Of a stretch of DNA of 64,000 nucleotides, positions 46,270 to 55,734 are shown piece by piece. Numbering within the stretch: position 1 is the stretch's first letter; the number at the start of each line of letters is the position of its first letter. Source of the DNA: Streptomyces sp. NK08204. Its GTDB lineage: Bacteria > Actinomycetota > Actinomycetes > Streptomycetales > Streptomycetaceae. A program made the position numbers and the translations under genes. The stretch lies in NCBI RefSeq assembly GCF_020400585.1, contig NZ_JAINVF010000001.1, forward strand, positions 682,001 to 746,000, given 5' to 3'. The notes beneath the pieces are model-generated. The model was not told the DNA's origin, searched no databases, and saw nothing but the letters and a program-made list of their open reading frames with translations.

Positions 46270-46629
46270 TCAGTGCCTGTCCGGGAGGCCCAACTCCGGG
46301 TGGGCTTCCAGGAGCCGGGGCGGGGCCGCCTGCCGCCAGGAGTCGGCGAGGATGTCCCGCAGCTCGTCCTCGTCCTCGAGCGCGGCGAGTCGCGCTCTCA
46401 CCCAGGCGAACTGGGCCTCGTGACCGGCGATCCAGAACTTCTCCGGCTCGGCCATGACCAGTTCGTCGCGCTCCTCCTTGGGGCAGCGCACGGCGATGGA
46501 CGTCTCGTCCTCGGGCAGGGTGGCGAACATCTTCCCCGCCACCCGGAACGTGGGCATGTTCCACGCGGTCTTCTCCGTGGTGTCCGGCAGGGACAGGGCG
46601 ATACGGCGTGCGTCTTCAGCGTCCGGCAT
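46270..46629 (-). CDS. MmcQ/YjbR family protein
   Basis: 119 residues from ATG 46629; a slightly longer GTG start at 46653 is possible. ALSLPDTTEKTAWNMPTFRV, then GKMFATLP, CPKEERDELVMAEPEKFW and WVRARLAAL follow the YjbR fold, a DNA-binding-like alpha/beta domain. The cellular role is not established. It is next to the LysR regulator on the same strand. Confidence 0.85.
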   Translation of the reverse strand: MPDAEDARRIALSLPDTTEKTAWNMPTFRVAGKMFATLPEDETSIAVRCPKEERDELVMAEPEKFWIAGHEAQFAWVRARLAALEDEDELRDILADSWRQAAPPRLLEAHPELGLPDRH

Positions 46630-46659
46630 GGCACGCACCGTAACGCGCGGCACTGACAG

Positions 46660-47562
46660 TCAGCCCTGGGCGGCCTCGCCCAGCGCCTCCAGTACCGGGC
46701 GGATCAGCGGGTGTCCCTCGGCGCCGCGCCGCACGGCCGCGAAGACCCGCCGGGTGGGGGCCACGCCGTCGACGGGACGGACGACCACGCCCGTGAGGTC
46801 CATGCCGCGCAGCGCGGAGCGGGGCACGAGGGCCACACCCGCATCGGCGGACGCCAGGGCGACGACGGCACGGAAGTCGTCGGAGGAGTGCTCGAGGCTG
46901 GGCTGGAAGCCGGCGCTCTCGCAGGCGAGGACGACCACGTCGTGGCAGGGGTTGCCGGGGTACGGTCCGATCCACGGGTCCTTGGCCAGCTCGGACAGGG
47001 GCACCTCGGGGGCGTCCGCGAGGCGGTGGCCGACCGGGACGACCGCGTCGAAGGGCTCCGCGTACAGCGGGACGTGGGTGAGGCGGGGGTCGTCGGCGGG
47101 CGGCGCGCCCCGGTACTCGACGGCCACGGCCACGTCCACCTGCCGGTCCAGGACCATCGGCAGGCTGGCGTCGCCCTCGGCGTCCCGCACCCGGATGCGT
47201 ATGCCGGGCGAGGCGGCGGCCAGGCGGGCCACGGCCGGGGCCACGACCTCGGCGATGCCGGTCGCGAAGGCCGCCACGGTGACCGTGCCCGCCTCTCCCG
47301 AGCCGTAGGCGGCCAGCTCCGCCTCCGCGCGCTCGAGCTGGGCGAGGACCGCGTTGGTGTGGCTGAGCAGGATCTCACCGGCCGGGGTGAGCCGGACGCC
47401 CTTGGCGCCGCGCTCGACCAGACGGTGGCCGGTCTCCTGCTCCAGGGCCGTCAGCTGCTGCGAGACGGCCGAGGGGGTGAGGTAGAGCGCGGCGGCTGCC
47501 GCGGTGACCGTGCGGTGGTCGGCCACCGCCCGGAGGATGTGGAGCCGCCGTGCTTCGATCAT
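46660..47562 (-). CDS. LysR-family transcriptional regulator
   Basis: 300 residues from ATG 47562. The N-terminal winged helix-turn-helix is RRLHILRAVADHRTVTAAAA, then TPSAVSQQLTALEQETG. From residue ~90 there is a type II periplasmic-binding effector domain (VTVAAFATGIAEVVAPAVAR, VDVAVAVEYRG, LVPRSALRG). It starts 30 bp after the kbl stop on the same strand, so it is probably co-transcribed with threonine catabolism genes and may regulate them. The lack of a divergent target gene is slightly unusual for the family. Confidence 0.93.
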   Translation of the reverse strand: MIEARRLHILRAVADHRTVTAAAAALYLTPSAVSQQLTALEQETGHRLVERGAKGVRLTPAGEILLSHTNAVLAQLERAEAELAAYGSGEAGTVTVAAFATGIAEVVAPAVARLAAASPGIRIRVRDAEGDASLPMVLDRQVDVAVAVEYRGAPPADDPRLTHVPLYAEPFDAVVPVGHRLADAPEVPLSELAKDPWIGPYPGNPCHDVVVLACESAGFQPSLEHSSDDFRAVVALASADAGVALVPRSALRGMDLTGVVVRPVDGVAPTRRVFAAVRRGAEGHPLIRPVLEALGEAAQG

Positions 47563-47592
47563 GCCTGGATTATCGCAAACCGGACGGGTGGA

Positions 47593-48792
47593 TCAGCTCT
47601 CCAGCTCCGCGCGCGCCGCGACGAACGCGTCCACGGCCCGGTTGACGTCGTCCGTCGAGTGCGCGGCGGACAGCTGGACGCGGATACGGGCCTGACCCTG
47701 CGGAACGACCGGGTAGGAGAAGCCGATCACGTAGACGCCGCGCTCCAGCAGCAGTTCGGCCATGCGGGCCGCCTTCGCCGCGTCGCCGATCATGACCGGC
47801 GCGATGGCGTGGTCGCCGGGGAGGATGTCGAAACCCTCCTCGGTCATCCGGCGGCGGAACAGCGCGGTGTTCTCGGTGAGGCGCACGCGCAGGTCGTCGG
47901 CCGACTCCAGCAGGTCGAGGACCTTGAGCGAGGCCGCCGCGATCACCGGTGCGAGCGTGTTCGAGAAGAGGTACGGCCGGGAACGCTGACGCAGCAGCGC
48001 GACGATCTCGGCGCGGGCGGCGACGTAGCCGCCGGAGGCGCCGCCGAGCGCCTTGCCGAGGGTGCCGGTGATGATGTCGACGCGGTCCATGACGCCGTGC
48101 AGCTCGGGGGTGCCGCGGCCGGTGGGGCCGACGAAGCCGACGGCGTGCGAGTCGTCGACCATGACCATGGCGTCGTGGCGGTCGGCGAGGTCGCAGATCT
48201 CGCTCAGCGGGGCGACGTAGCCGTCCATGGAGAAGACGCCGTCGGTGACGATCAGCTTGCGGCGCGCGCCGCCCTCGGTGGCCTCCTTGAGCTTCGCCTC
48301 CAGGTCGGCGAGGTCGCGGTTGGCGTAGCGGAAGCGCTGGGCCTTGGACAGGCGGATGCCGTCGATGATGGAGGCGTGGTTGAGGGCGTCGGAGATCACC
48401 GCGTCCTCCTCGCCGAGCAGCGTCTCGAAGACGCCGCCGTTGGCGTCGAAGCAGGAGGAGTACAGGATCGTGTCCTCCTGGCCGAGGAAGGCCGAGAGGC
48501 GCGCCTCCAGTTCCTTGTGCACCTCCTGGGTGCCGCAGATGAAGCGCACGGAGGCCATGCCGTAGCCCCAGCGGTCCAGGGCCTGGTGGGCGGCGGCGAT
48601 CACCTCGGGGTGGTCGGCGAGACCGAGGTAGTTGTTGGCGCAGAAGTTGAGGACCTCGCCGGGCAGGCCGCCGGCGGTGACGTTGACGGTCGCGGACTGC
48701 GGGGTGCCGATGACGCGCTCGGGCTTGTGCAGTCCGGCGGCGCGGATCTCGTCGAGGGTGGCGCGCAGGTCGTCGCGGACGGTCTCGAACAT
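47593..48792 (-). CDS. kbl: Glycine C-acetyltransferase (2-amino-3-ketobutyrate CoA ligase)
   Basis: 399 residues from ATG 48792, with AGGAGCTCTTCCC-type spacing upstream. [20 protein letters not shown] is the substrate-binding start, [20 protein letters not shown] and [16 protein letters not shown] (PLP phosphate/pyridine contacts) follow, and [16 protein letters not shown] holds the PLP lysine. This alpha-oxoamine synthase splits 2-amino-3-ketobutyrate into glycine and acetyl-CoA. It lies directly after tdh, which makes its substrate. Confidence 0.96.
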   Translation of the reverse strand: MFETVRDDLRATLDEIRAAGLHKPERVIGTPQSATVNVTAGGLPGEVLNFCANNYLGLADHPEVIAAAHQALDRWGYGMASVRFICGTQEVHKELEARLSAFLGQEDTILYSSCFDANGGVFETLLGEEDAVISDALNHASIIDGIRLSKAQRFRYANRDLADLEAKLKEATEGGARRKLIVTDGVFSMDGYVAPLSEICDLADRHDAMVMVDDSHAVGFVGPTGRGTPELHGVMDRVDIITGTLGKALGGASGGYVAARAEIVALLRQRSRPYLFSNTLAPVIAAASLKVLDLLESADDLRVRLTENTALFRRRMTEEGFDILPGDHAIAPVMIGDAAKAARMAELLLERGVYVIGFSYPVVPQGQARIRVQLSAAHSTDDVNRAVDAFVAARAELES

Positions 48793-48855
48793 GGGAAGAG
48801 CTCCTGGGATGTCCTGGGATATGCGTGCGGCTGAGGGGGTTGCGCGGTCCGCGTC

Positions 48856-49884
48856 TCAGGCGGTCCAGTCGAGGATGACCTTGCCGCCCTTGCCGCTGGC
48901 GGCGTCGGCGAAGGCCGCCTCGTAGTCGCGGTAGTCGTAGCGGCCGGTGATCACGGGGGCGAGGTCGAGGCCGCCCTCCAGCAGCACCGACATCGCGTAC
49001 CAGGTCTCGAACATCTCGCGGCCGTAGATGCCCTTGATGGTGATCATCGAGGTGACGATGCGGGCCCAGTCGACCGGGAACTCCTCGGCGGGCAGGCCGA
49101 GCATGGCGATCCGGCCGCCGTGGGTCAGGTTGGCGATCATGTCGCGCATGGCCTCGGGCCGGCCGGACATCTCCAGGCCGATGTCGAAGCCCTCGCGCAG
49201 GCCCAGCTCCCGCTGCCCGTCGGCGATCGAGGTCCGGGAGACGTTCAGGGCGAGGCTCACACCGATCTTGCGGGCCAGCTCCAGTCGCTCCTCGCTGACG
49301 TCGGTGATGACGACGTTGCGGGCGCCGGCGTGCCGGGCCACTGCGGCGGCCATCAGGCCGATGGGGCCGGCGCCGGTGATCAGGACGTCCTCGCCGACCA
49401 GCGGGAAGGACAGCGCGGTGTGCACGGCGTTGCCGAACGGGTCGAAGATCGCGGCGATGTCCAGGTCGACGGGGACGCGGTGCACCCAGACGTTGGACGC
49501 GGGCAGCGCGACGTACTCGGCGAAGGCGCCGTCGCGGCCGACGCCGAGGCCGACGGTGGCCCGGCACAGATGGCGGCGCCCGGCCAGGCAGTTGCGGCAC
49601 TTGCCGCACACCAGGTGCCCCTCGCCGCTGACCCGGTCGCCGATCCCGATCTCGGTGACGTCACGTCCGACCTCGACGACCTGCCCGACGAACTCGTGGC
49701 CGAGCACGAGCGGGGTGTTGATCGCCTGCTGCGCCCAGCCGTCCCAGGCCCGGATGTGCAGGTCCGTGCCGCAGATACCGGTCCGCATGACCTTGATCAG
49801 CACGTCGCCGGGACCGATGGCGGGCTCCGGGACGTCCGTGAGCCAGAGTCCCGGCTCCGCCTTCTCCTTGACCAGCGCCTTCAA
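48856..49884 (-). CDS. tdh: L-threonine 3-dehydrogenase
   Basis: 342 residues from a TTG start at 49884, supported by AGGAG 8 nt upstream and by the position of [14 protein letters not shown] at the N-terminus as in E. coli Tdh. The catalytic zinc site is GICGTDLHI with GHEFVGQV, the structural zinc is [15 protein letters not shown], the NAD fold is [18 protein letters not shown], and the characteristic [12 protein letters not shown] segment is present. It oxidises threonine to 2-amino-3-ketobutyrate for Kbl. The rare TTG start may limit expression. Confidence 0.96.
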   Translation of the reverse strand: MKALVKEKAEPGLWLTDVPEPAIGPGDVLIKVMRTGICGTDLHIRAWDGWAQQAINTPLVLGHEFVGQVVEVGRDVTEIGIGDRVSGEGHLVCGKCRNCLAGRRHLCRATVGLGVGRDGAFAEYVALPASNVWVHRVPVDLDIAAIFDPFGNAVHTALSFPLVGEDVLITGAGPIGLMAAAVARHAGARNVVITDVSEERLELARKIGVSLALNVSRTSIADGQRELGLREGFDIGLEMSGRPEAMRDMIANLTHGGRIAMLGLPAEEFPVDWARIVTSMITIKGIYGREMFETWYAMSVLLEGGLDLAPVITGRYDYRDYEAAFADAASGKGGKVILDWTA

Positions 49885-50068
49885 CGCTACGGCTCCTGTG
49901 GGTGAGGTCCCGGGGCGCGGGCGAGTCGAGGCGGCCCGCACCGGGAAGAGGGGGTGGAATCACCCCGCAATCTGCCGTATGCGCGGGCCAGGGTCCATCG
50001 AGCTTTTCTTAACCGCCGCCTCAGCTTTGCTTCATGCCTGCCTGCCCCCAGGCGGCTCGGCCTTCGGA

Positions 50069-50641
50069 TCACAGGGGTAGCCCGTCCGCGGCGCCGCGTT
50101 CGAGGCGCACGACGAGGTCGGCGGCGAGCGTCTTGACGGTGTCCAGGACGTTTCTCCCCCACGCCCTGGGCGCCGTGTCGGCCACGCACAGGGTGCCGAG
50201 CGCCATGCCGGAGCTGTCGATGAGCGGGGCGCCCAGATAGGCGTGGATCCCGAACTCGTCGACGACCGGGTTCCCGGCGAACCTCGGGTAGTCGCGGACG
50301 TCCTCCAGCACCAGTGCCTTGCGGCGGACCACCACATGGGGGCAGAACCCGTGCTCGCGCGGGAGCACCCGGCCCACCACGGCGCTGCTGCCGTCCTCCC
50401 GCACGGGCGGGACGGCGGGGGTGACGAGGCCCGCGAAGAACTGCTGGTCCTCGCCGATGAAGTTGACCATGGCGTACGGCGCCGCGACGAGCCGGGCGAG
50501 GTGGTCCGCGAAGGCGTCGAGCGCGGGTTGGGGCCGGTCCACCAGGCCGAGTCGGCGCAGTCGGTGGATCCGGGCGGGGGCTTCCTTGTCCTCCGGGGTG
50601 AGCAGCAGGCCCCGGACCGGCCGGGGCGGCTCGTAGCTCAT
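50069..50641 (-). CDS. GAF domain protein associated with a conservon
   Basis: 190 residues; ATG 50641 overlaps the GTPase gene stop (ATGA). The GAF domain covers residues ~45-185: VAAPYAMVNFIGEDQQFFAG, REHGFCPHVVVRRKALVLED and GIHAYLGAPLIDSSGMALGT, then LCVADTAPRAWG. The Cys in HGFCPHVV is typical of GAF sensors in actinobacteria. As the last gene of the conservon operon it may sense a small ligand or redox signal and feed it into the GTPase system. Confidence 0.9.
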   Translation of the reverse strand: MSYEPPRPVRGLLLTPEDKEAPARIHRLRRLGLVDRPQPALDAFADHLARLVAAPYAMVNFIGEDQQFFAGLVTPAVPPVREDGSSAVVGRVLPREHGFCPHVVVRRKALVLEDVRDYPRFAGNPVVDEFGIHAYLGAPLIDSSGMALGTLCVADTAPRAWGRNVLDTVKTLAADLVVRLERGAADGLPL

Positions 50642-51237
50642 GGCCGTGCTCCGTGGCTGGGTGCGGGCTCGGGGGTGTGGGCGAGGAGGTGGCGTACGAG
50701 GGTGAGCAGGGTCTGGACGCCGGAGCTGGAGATCCGTGCGTCGCAGCGGACGACCGGGACCTCCGGGGCGAGGCCGATGGCGGCGCGTACCTCTTCGGGG
50801 TCGTAGCGGTGGGCGCCCTCGAACTCGTTGACGGCGATGATGAAGGCGAGGCCGCGTTCCTCGAAGAAGTCCACGGCGGCGAAGCAGTCCTGCAGGCGCC
50901 GGGTGTCGGCGAGGATCACAGCGCCGAGCGCGCCCTCGGACAGCTCGTCCCACATGAACCAGAACCGCTCCTGTCCCGGCGTGCCGAACAGGTAGAGCAC
51001 GTGTTGCGCGTCGAGGGTGATCCGGCCGAAGTCCATGGCGACCGTCGTCTCGAGCTTGTTCTCGATGCCGTCGAGGCTGTCCGTCGCGGCGCTGACCGTG
51101 GTGAGCAGTTCCTCCGTGCTGAGCGGGGCGATCTCGCTGACCGCGCCCACGAAGGTGGTCTTGCCGACCCCGAACCCGCCCGCCACCAGGATCTTGAGCG
51201 CGGTGGGGAACGGGTCAGAGCTGTCGTCGTAGTCCAT
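50638..51237 (-). CDS. cvnD: Conservon small GTP-binding protein, CvnD type
   Basis: 199 residues from ATG 51237, overlapping the 3' end of the preceding gene by 23 bp. The P-loop is GGFGVGKTTFVGAVSE, the G3-like segment is YLFGTPGQERFWFMW (PGQERF in place of DxxG), and G4-like VNEFEGAHRY lacks the usual NKxD, as in other CvnD/MglA-like proteins. It is predicted to switch between GDP and GTP under control of the Roadblock and DUF742 partners. Confidence 0.95.
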   Translation of the reverse strand: MDYDDSSDPFPTALKILVAGGFGVGKTTFVGAVSEIAPLSTEELLTTVSAATDSLDGIENKLETTVAMDFGRITLDAQHVLYLFGTPGQERFWFMWDELSEGALGAVILADTRRLQDCFAAVDFFEERGLAFIIAVNEFEGAHRYDPEEVRAAIGLAPEVPVVRCDARISSSGVQTLLTLVRHLLAHTPEPAPSHGARP

Positions 51238-51586
51238 CGAGCACTGCCTCCAGCAGGGACCGGTCGGTGGGGTTGTGGTGGTACGCGGGCGCCTTGGTGG
51301 TGAGCGCCCCGCAGTCGACGAGGTCCGACAGCAGCACCTTGGTGACCACCGCGGGCAGTCTCAGCTGCGCGGCGACCTCGGCGACCGAGACGGGGCCCCG
51401 GCACAGGTCGAGCGCGTGGGCGTGCTCGGGGCCGAGGTAGCCGAGCGGGGTGACGCCGGTGGCCATCACCTGTGACATCAGGTCGAGGGCGACGCTGGGC
51501 TCGGTTCGGCCGTTGCTGACCGTGAACGGGCGCACCAGCCGGCCGGCCGCGTCGTCCAGCCAGGGTCCGTCGCCGGCTGCGGCCAC
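51215..51586 (-). CDS. cvnC: Conservon DUF742 protein, CvnC type
   Basis: 123 residues from GTG 51586, where GAGG lies 8 nt upstream. The TTG at 51592 overlaps the previous stop (TTGA) and is an alternative start. RLVRPFTVSNGRTEPS and VAEVAAQLRLPAVVTKVLLS, then DLVDCGAL, are the DUF742 signature, a winged-helix-like fold. In conservons it links the sensor kinase-like protein with the GTPase. Confidence 0.93.
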   Translation of the reverse strand: MAAAGDGPWLDDAAGRLVRPFTVSNGRTEPSVALDLMSQVMATGVTPLGYLGPEHAHALDLCRGPVSVAEVAAQLRLPAVVTKVLLSDLVDCGALTTKAPAYHHNPTDRSLLEAVLDGLRRQL

Positions 51587-51588
51587 CT

Positions 51589-52023
51589 TCAAGGCCTCAT
51601 CGCGGTCTGTTCGACGGCGTGCTGCCGGGGTGCGGTCGTCAGACAGGGGCGGACGCTCTTGACGAGCATCGCCATCTCGTAGCCGAGGACGGCCGCGTCG
51701 GCCTCGCGGCCGGCGAGGACGGCGAGACAGGTGCCGGAGCCTGCGGTGGTGACGAACAGCAGTGTCGAGTCGAGTTCGACGACGACCTGCCGTACGTCCC
51801 CGCCGTCACCGAACCGGGCGCCCGCGCTGCGGCCGAGGGAGTACAGGCCGGAGGCCAGCGCCGCCATGTGGTCGGCGCTGTCGGGATCGAGGCCGTGCAC
51901 GGACTTCACCAGTCCGTCGCAGGACAGGAGCACCGCGCTGCTGGTGTGCGGTACGCGCTGCACGAGGCCGCTCAGCAGCCAGTCGAGGTCGGATGCCTGA
52001 ACGGTCGGCGCATCGCTCGCCAT
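51589..52023 (-). CDS. cvnB: Conservon Roadblock/LC7 protein, CvnB type
   Basis: 144 residues from ATG 52023. LDWLLSGLVQRVPHTSSAVL, LLSCDGLVKSVHGLDPDSAD and VELDSTLLFVTTAGSGTCLA form the Roadblock fold. Such proteins act as GTPase-activating partners or scaffolds, by analogy with MglB. It is the second gene of the conservon, followed immediately by cvnC. Confidence 0.94.
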   Translation of the reverse strand: MASDAPTVQASDLDWLLSGLVQRVPHTSSAVLLSCDGLVKSVHGLDPDSADHMAALASGLYSLGRSAGARFGDGGDVRQVVVELDSTLLFVTTAGSGTCLAVLAGREADAAVLGYEMAMLVKSVRPCLTTAPRQHAVEQTAMRP

Positions 52024-52179
52024 GGTGGATCGACTCCTTGGTCACGAAGGTCTGCCGGAGCGCGGGTGAGGGGGACGGGGGTGGGATGCAGGGGTCGACC
52101 GGCCGGTGCGCTCCTGGGGCGGCCGGTGCGTGGCCGCCGTCGGACGGGGCACAGGGACGTGTGGCTTCAGTACGGGGGA

Positions 52180-53892
52180 CTACTCCAACTGCTGCTGGGC
52201 CTCGGCGAGTCCGATTCCGCGTTGGAAGGCGGCCATCAGTCCGGGGTCGTGGCCCGCGACGGTGTCGCAGTCCTGGCGCGGGACGGGTCCGCCGCGGAGC
52301 TGGGGCGCGAGGTGCTGCTGGGCACGGCGGCGCGGCAGTCGGGGCTTGTCCGTGGTGTCCTGCACCGTCTCGCCGCGCGGGCTGGGCAGGATGCCCGTGC
52401 CCGCGTGTGCGTCGGCCAGGGCCCGGTCCTCGGGTCCGGTACCGGGCACGGCCTCGGCGGGGTTGCGCCGGTCGTCGTGGACCCCGCGCACGGGCAGCGG
52501 CGCCGGAGCGCCTCCGGGCGGTCGCGGCACCGGGGCGGGTACGGAGGAGTGCGGCTGCGGCTGCGGTCGCTGCCGCGGTTGCCGGGGGGCGCGTTGCCTC
52601 TGGTGCTCGGAGGGCGGTGACGCCGGCGACGAGGCCCCGGCCGTCCCCGCCGCGGAAGCGGAGCCCTGTGTGTCCACAGCGTCCCCAGCCGTGCCCAACA
52701 GCGCCTGCGGGACGACGAGTACGGCCTGCACGCCGCCGTAGATATTGGTCTGGAGCCGCACGTCGATGCCGTGCCTCTGGGCGAGTTGGGAGACGACGTA
52801 CAGGCCGATGCGGCCGTCGGCCAGCAGGCGTGCGACGTTCACCTGGTCGGGGTGGGCGAGCAGGGCGTTCATCCGGCTCTGCTCGTCGACGGGCATGCCG
52901 AGCCCTCGGTCCTCGACCTCCACGGCGAGCCCGGAAGTGACGAGGGTGGCCCGCAGCAGCACCTGGGTGTGCGGAGCGGAGAACACCGTGGCGTTCTCGA
53001 TGAGTTCGGCAAGCAGGTGGATGACGTCGGCGACGGCGTGTCCGCGCAGCTCGCCGTCGACGGGCGGCACCAGTTTCACCCGGGAGTACTGCTCGACCTC
53101 GGCGATCGCGGAACGCAGCACCTCCGTCATGCCGACCGGGTTGGTCCACTGCCGCCGGGAGACGGCACCACCGAGCACGGCGAGGTTCTCGGCGTGCCGC
53201 CGGATGCGGGTGGCGAGGTGGTCCACGTGGAACAGGCCCTTGAGCAGCTCGGGGTCCTCGATCTCGTTCTCCAGCTCGTCGAGGATCGAGATCTCCCGGT
53301 GCACGAGGGACTGAAGCCGCCGCGCGAGGTTGACGAAGACCTCGAGTTTCTGCTCGCTGCCCGCGTGGCTGGAGAGCTGGGCGGCCTGCACGACGGCGGT
53401 GACGGCGCCGTCGTGCGCACGGGCCAGGTCGGCGGCGAGGAGTTCGAAGTCGTCGGCGCCCTCGGGCGGGCGGCGGCGCGTTCTGCGCTGCGGCGGGGTC
53501 TGCCCCTTGCGCAGCGTGTCGACGAGCTCGTGCAGGTCGGCCTCGCCGCGGGCGGCACCGCGGCGCAGCGCGTCGATCCGGTCGCTCACCGAGCGGGCGG
53601 CGCGTTCGGCGGCCACGGCGGCGATGAGGATGCCCGCGACGGTCACCGTGACCGCTCCGGCGAGCACGGCCCACAGCGACGGGTCGCTGGGCACACCGGC
53701 GGAGCGGATGCTGAACAGGACGGCCGCGCCGGCGCTGAGCGCGACGGCGAGCGGCGGCAGCACGGCGAGCCGCATGAGTTGTGGCCGTATGTGCGTCTCG
53801 GGCAGCGCGGGAGCGGGTCGGGCGACCGGTCGGCCGTGCCGGCCGCCCTCGCGGCGGTCGGCACGGGTGGCCGGTGCACGGAGCTGAGACAT
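52180..53892 (-). CDS. cvnA: Conservon sensor histidine kinase-like protein, CvnA type
   Basis: 570 residues from ATG 53892, with GAGG 6 nt upstream. Two N-terminal membrane segments (LMRLAVLPPLAVALSAGAAV and LWAVLAGAVTVTVAGILIAA) have only a short extracytoplasmic loop. Then come a signalling helix, the dimerisation region (LQSLVHREISILDELENEIE) and a HATPase_c domain with N box LAELIENATVFSAPHT and G1 box EVEDRGLGMP. The phosphoacceptor-region Asp-His pattern is that of nitrate/sulfonate-type kinases. The C-terminal ~170 residues are Pro/Gln/Arg-rich and disordered. It is the first gene of the operon. Confidence 0.94.
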   Translation of the reverse strand: MSQLRAPATRADRREGGRHGRPVARPAPALPETHIRPQLMRLAVLPPLAVALSAGAAVLFSIRSAGVPSDPSLWAVLAGAVTVTVAGILIAAVAAERAARSVSDRIDALRRGAARGEADLHELVDTLRKGQTPPQRRTRRRPPEGADDFELLAADLARAHDGAVTAVVQAAQLSSHAGSEQKLEVFVNLARRLQSLVHREISILDELENEIEDPELLKGLFHVDHLATRIRRHAENLAVLGGAVSRRQWTNPVGMTEVLRSAIAEVEQYSRVKLVPPVDGELRGHAVADVIHLLAELIENATVFSAPHTQVLLRATLVTSGLAVEVEDRGLGMPVDEQSRMNALLAHPDQVNVARLLADGRIGLYVVSQLAQRHGIDVRLQTNIYGGVQAVLVVPQALLGTAGDAVDTQGSASAAGTAGASSPASPPSEHQRQRAPRQPRQRPQPQPHSSVPAPVPRPPGGAPAPLPVRGVHDDRRNPAEAVPGTGPEDRALADAHAGTGILPSPRGETVQDTTDKPRLPRRRAQQHLAPQLRGGPVPRQDCDTVAGHDPGLMAAFQRGIGLAEAQQQLE

Positions 53893-54309
53893 CTGCGTCC
53901 TCGTACGGGTCCGTCGGGCCGGAATTGTTCGCGCGGCGTGCGAAGCGGTCACGCGCGACGGACACTCACGGTAGTTGCCCGAACACCATGCGCGGTGGGC
54001 AGTTGCCAAAGTCCCCCGGGGAGCATCCCGCTCTGGTATGAAGCCTCGTACGGCAGAGCGAGAAGAGAGCCGGATTGTCCGTACCGAGGGAAAGCCGTTC
54101 CGGTCTGACTCGCTCAGAAATGGTCAGGAGGGTGAACGCCGAACGAGCGGCCCGCCGTTGTCGAACACCGCGCCGGACTCTCGTGCCGTCGGGAATTCCG
54201 GCAGCCGCGCTCCCGCGCCCGCTCGGGATCACACGCTGTCTGTGAGAATGGAAGCCGTCCTCGGAGCGCCGCGGTACGCGGTGCGCCTCGCCCAACAGGA
54301 GCACGCACG
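53893..54309. other. Divergent promoter region between cvnA and the pentapeptide gene
   Basis: 417 bp without a supported gene. It should hold the promoters for both directions, but I see no strong -35/-10 pair, and no inverted repeat of note. Confidence 0.5.
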
Positions 54310-55377
54310 GTGTCGCCACAGCACGGAGCCCTTCCCTCCCCCGGGGGCCGCAAGCGGTCCTCCGCCGCCGAAGGACGTACGCGGTCCTCTGCCGGGAAGG
54401 CCCGGCAGGCCGGCCGGAGCCGGCCGGACCGCGGGGCCCAGGACCGCAGGGCACCGCAGGACCAGCCGCCGCAGGACCGCAGAGCACCGCAGGACCGGGC
54501 ACCGCAGGACCGGGCACCGCAGGACCGGGCACCGCAGGACCGCAGGGACCTGCAGGCCGACTGCGCCAACTGCTTCGGCCTGTGCTGCGTGGCCCTGCCG
54601 TTCGCCCGTTCCGCCGACTTCGCCGTCGACAAGCGCGCCGGGCAGCCGTGTTCGAACCTCCAGGCGGACTTCCGCTGCGGCATCCACGCGCAGCTGCGCG
54701 ACCGCGGCTACCCCGGCTGCACCGTCTTCGACTGCTTCGGCGCCGGGCAGAAGGTGTCGCAGGTGACCTTCGGCGGCACCGACTGGCGTCGGGCGCCGCG
54801 GACGGCGCGCCCCATGTTCGAGGTCTTCCCCGTCATGCGGCAGCTGCACGAGCTGCTCTGGTACGTCACCGAGGCCCTCGGCCTCGCACCGGCCGCCCCT
54901 GTCCACAAGGAGCTGCGGCGGGCGCTGACCCGCATCGACGGCCTGACCCGCGGCAGCGCCGAGTCGGTCGCCGGGCTGGACGTGAACGCGCTGCGCGGCG
55001 AGGTCAACACGCTGCTGCTGAAGGCGAGCGAGCTCGTCCGGGCCCAGGTACCGGGCCGCAAGAAGAACCACCGCGGAGCCGATCTGATCGGCGCGAAGCT
55101 GTCCGGCGCCGATCTGAGAGGGGCCAGCCTGCGCGGCGCCCTCCTCGTCGCCGCCGACCTCAGCGGGGCGGATCTGCGCGACGCCGACCTGATCGGCGCC
55201 GATCTGCGCGACGCCGACCTGAGCGGCGCGGTCCTGACCGGCGCCCTGTTCCTCACCCAGGCGCAGCTGAACGCCGCCAAGGGCGACGCGGCCACCGAAC
55301 TGCCTCCCACGCTGGGCCGGCCCGCGCACTGGTCGGCCTCCGGCCGGCGTCCGGTCGGCCGGGGGCACGCCTCCTAG
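54310..55377 (+). CDS. Pentapeptide-repeat protein with Cys-rich (CxxC) module
   Basis: 355 residues from GTG 54310, with AGGAG about 9 nt upstream. Residues ~1-80 are Arg/Gln/Pro-rich and include a tandem RAPQD-type repeat. Residues ~82-140 carry eight cysteines (CANCFGLCCVALPF, CSNLQADFRCGIHAQL, CTVFDCFG), resembling the YkgJ-like CxxCC metal-binding pattern. A helical linker precedes a pentapeptide-repeat solenoid at ~255-315 (GADLIGAKLSGADLRGASL, then ADLSGADLRDADLIGADL). The combination suggests a metal- or redox-bearing scaffold. Neighbours give no further hint. Confidence 0.88.
   Translation: MSPQHGALPSPGGRKRSSAAEGRTRSSAGKARQAGRSRPDRGAQDRRAPQDQPPQDRRAPQDRAPQDRAPQDRAPQDRRDLQADCANCFGLCCVALPFARSADFAVDKRAGQPCSNLQADFRCGIHAQLRDRGYPGCTVFDCFGAGQKVSQVTFGGTDWRRAPRTARPMFEVFPVMRQLHELLWYVTEALGLAPAAPVHKELRRALTRIDGLTRGSAESVAGLDVNALRGEVNTLLLKASELVRAQVPGRKKNHRGADLIGAKLSGADLRGASLRGALLVAADLSGADLRDADLIGADLRDADLSGAVLTGALFLTQAQLNAAKGDAATELPPTLGRPAHWSASGRRPVGRGHAS
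54438..54544 (+). repeat. 15-bp tandem repeat inside the pentapeptide gene
   Basis: Four perfect or near-perfect 15-bp units CACCGCAGGACCGGG fill 54485-54544, preceded by degenerate copies from about 54438. Each unit encodes R/P-A-P-Q-D. The unit length is a multiple of three, so copy number could vary without breaking the frame. Confidence 0.8.
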
Positions 55378-55734
55378 ACGCCCTCCTGGCGCTGAGCAGC
55401 GGGCGGGCGGCCACGCCGCCCGCCGCCCCGCTCGATGCCGGCTTCCCTGCAGGAGCGCGTGCCGCGATGACCCGGGACAGGAGTTTCAGTCATTCGGCCG
55501 GCCCTCGGCGTCACGGTCACGTATGACACGGACCCACCAGGTGTGCGGCGACGTCCGGACGGCGGCACGCCGGGTGCCGCCCCGGACGGCCATGGGACAG
55601 ACGAACTGAGCATGGTTGTCCGGTACGTCCACTTGGCGACTTTGCGTACCCGCATCGGCTGCGCCTGCGCCACGGGGCGGGGCGGGGAGCGGACCGTGAT
55701 GCGGCGCGCCACCAGGGTCCGCGGGAAGCCCGGC
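55378..55734. other. Gene-free interval between convergent genes
   Basis: 357 bp between the 3' ends of the pentapeptide gene and the minus-strand HAD gene. No frame has convincing coding character, and only short inverted repeats occur, so nothing else can be called. Confidence 0.5.

Noticed and set aside
46660..47562. LysR gene considered as an autoregulated divergent regulator of kbl
   Set aside because: It is on the same strand as and downstream of kbl, so the classical divergent arrangement does not apply.
54438..54544. Tandem repeats considered as a CRISPR array
   Set aside because: The units are contiguous with no spacers and lie within a coding region.
55374..55657. Minus-strand frame with MRVRKVAKWTYRTT start between the pentapeptide and HAD genes
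   Set aside because: Composition beyond the first 20 residues is Pro/Gly/Arg-rich noise, no Shine-Dalgarno site, and no motif.
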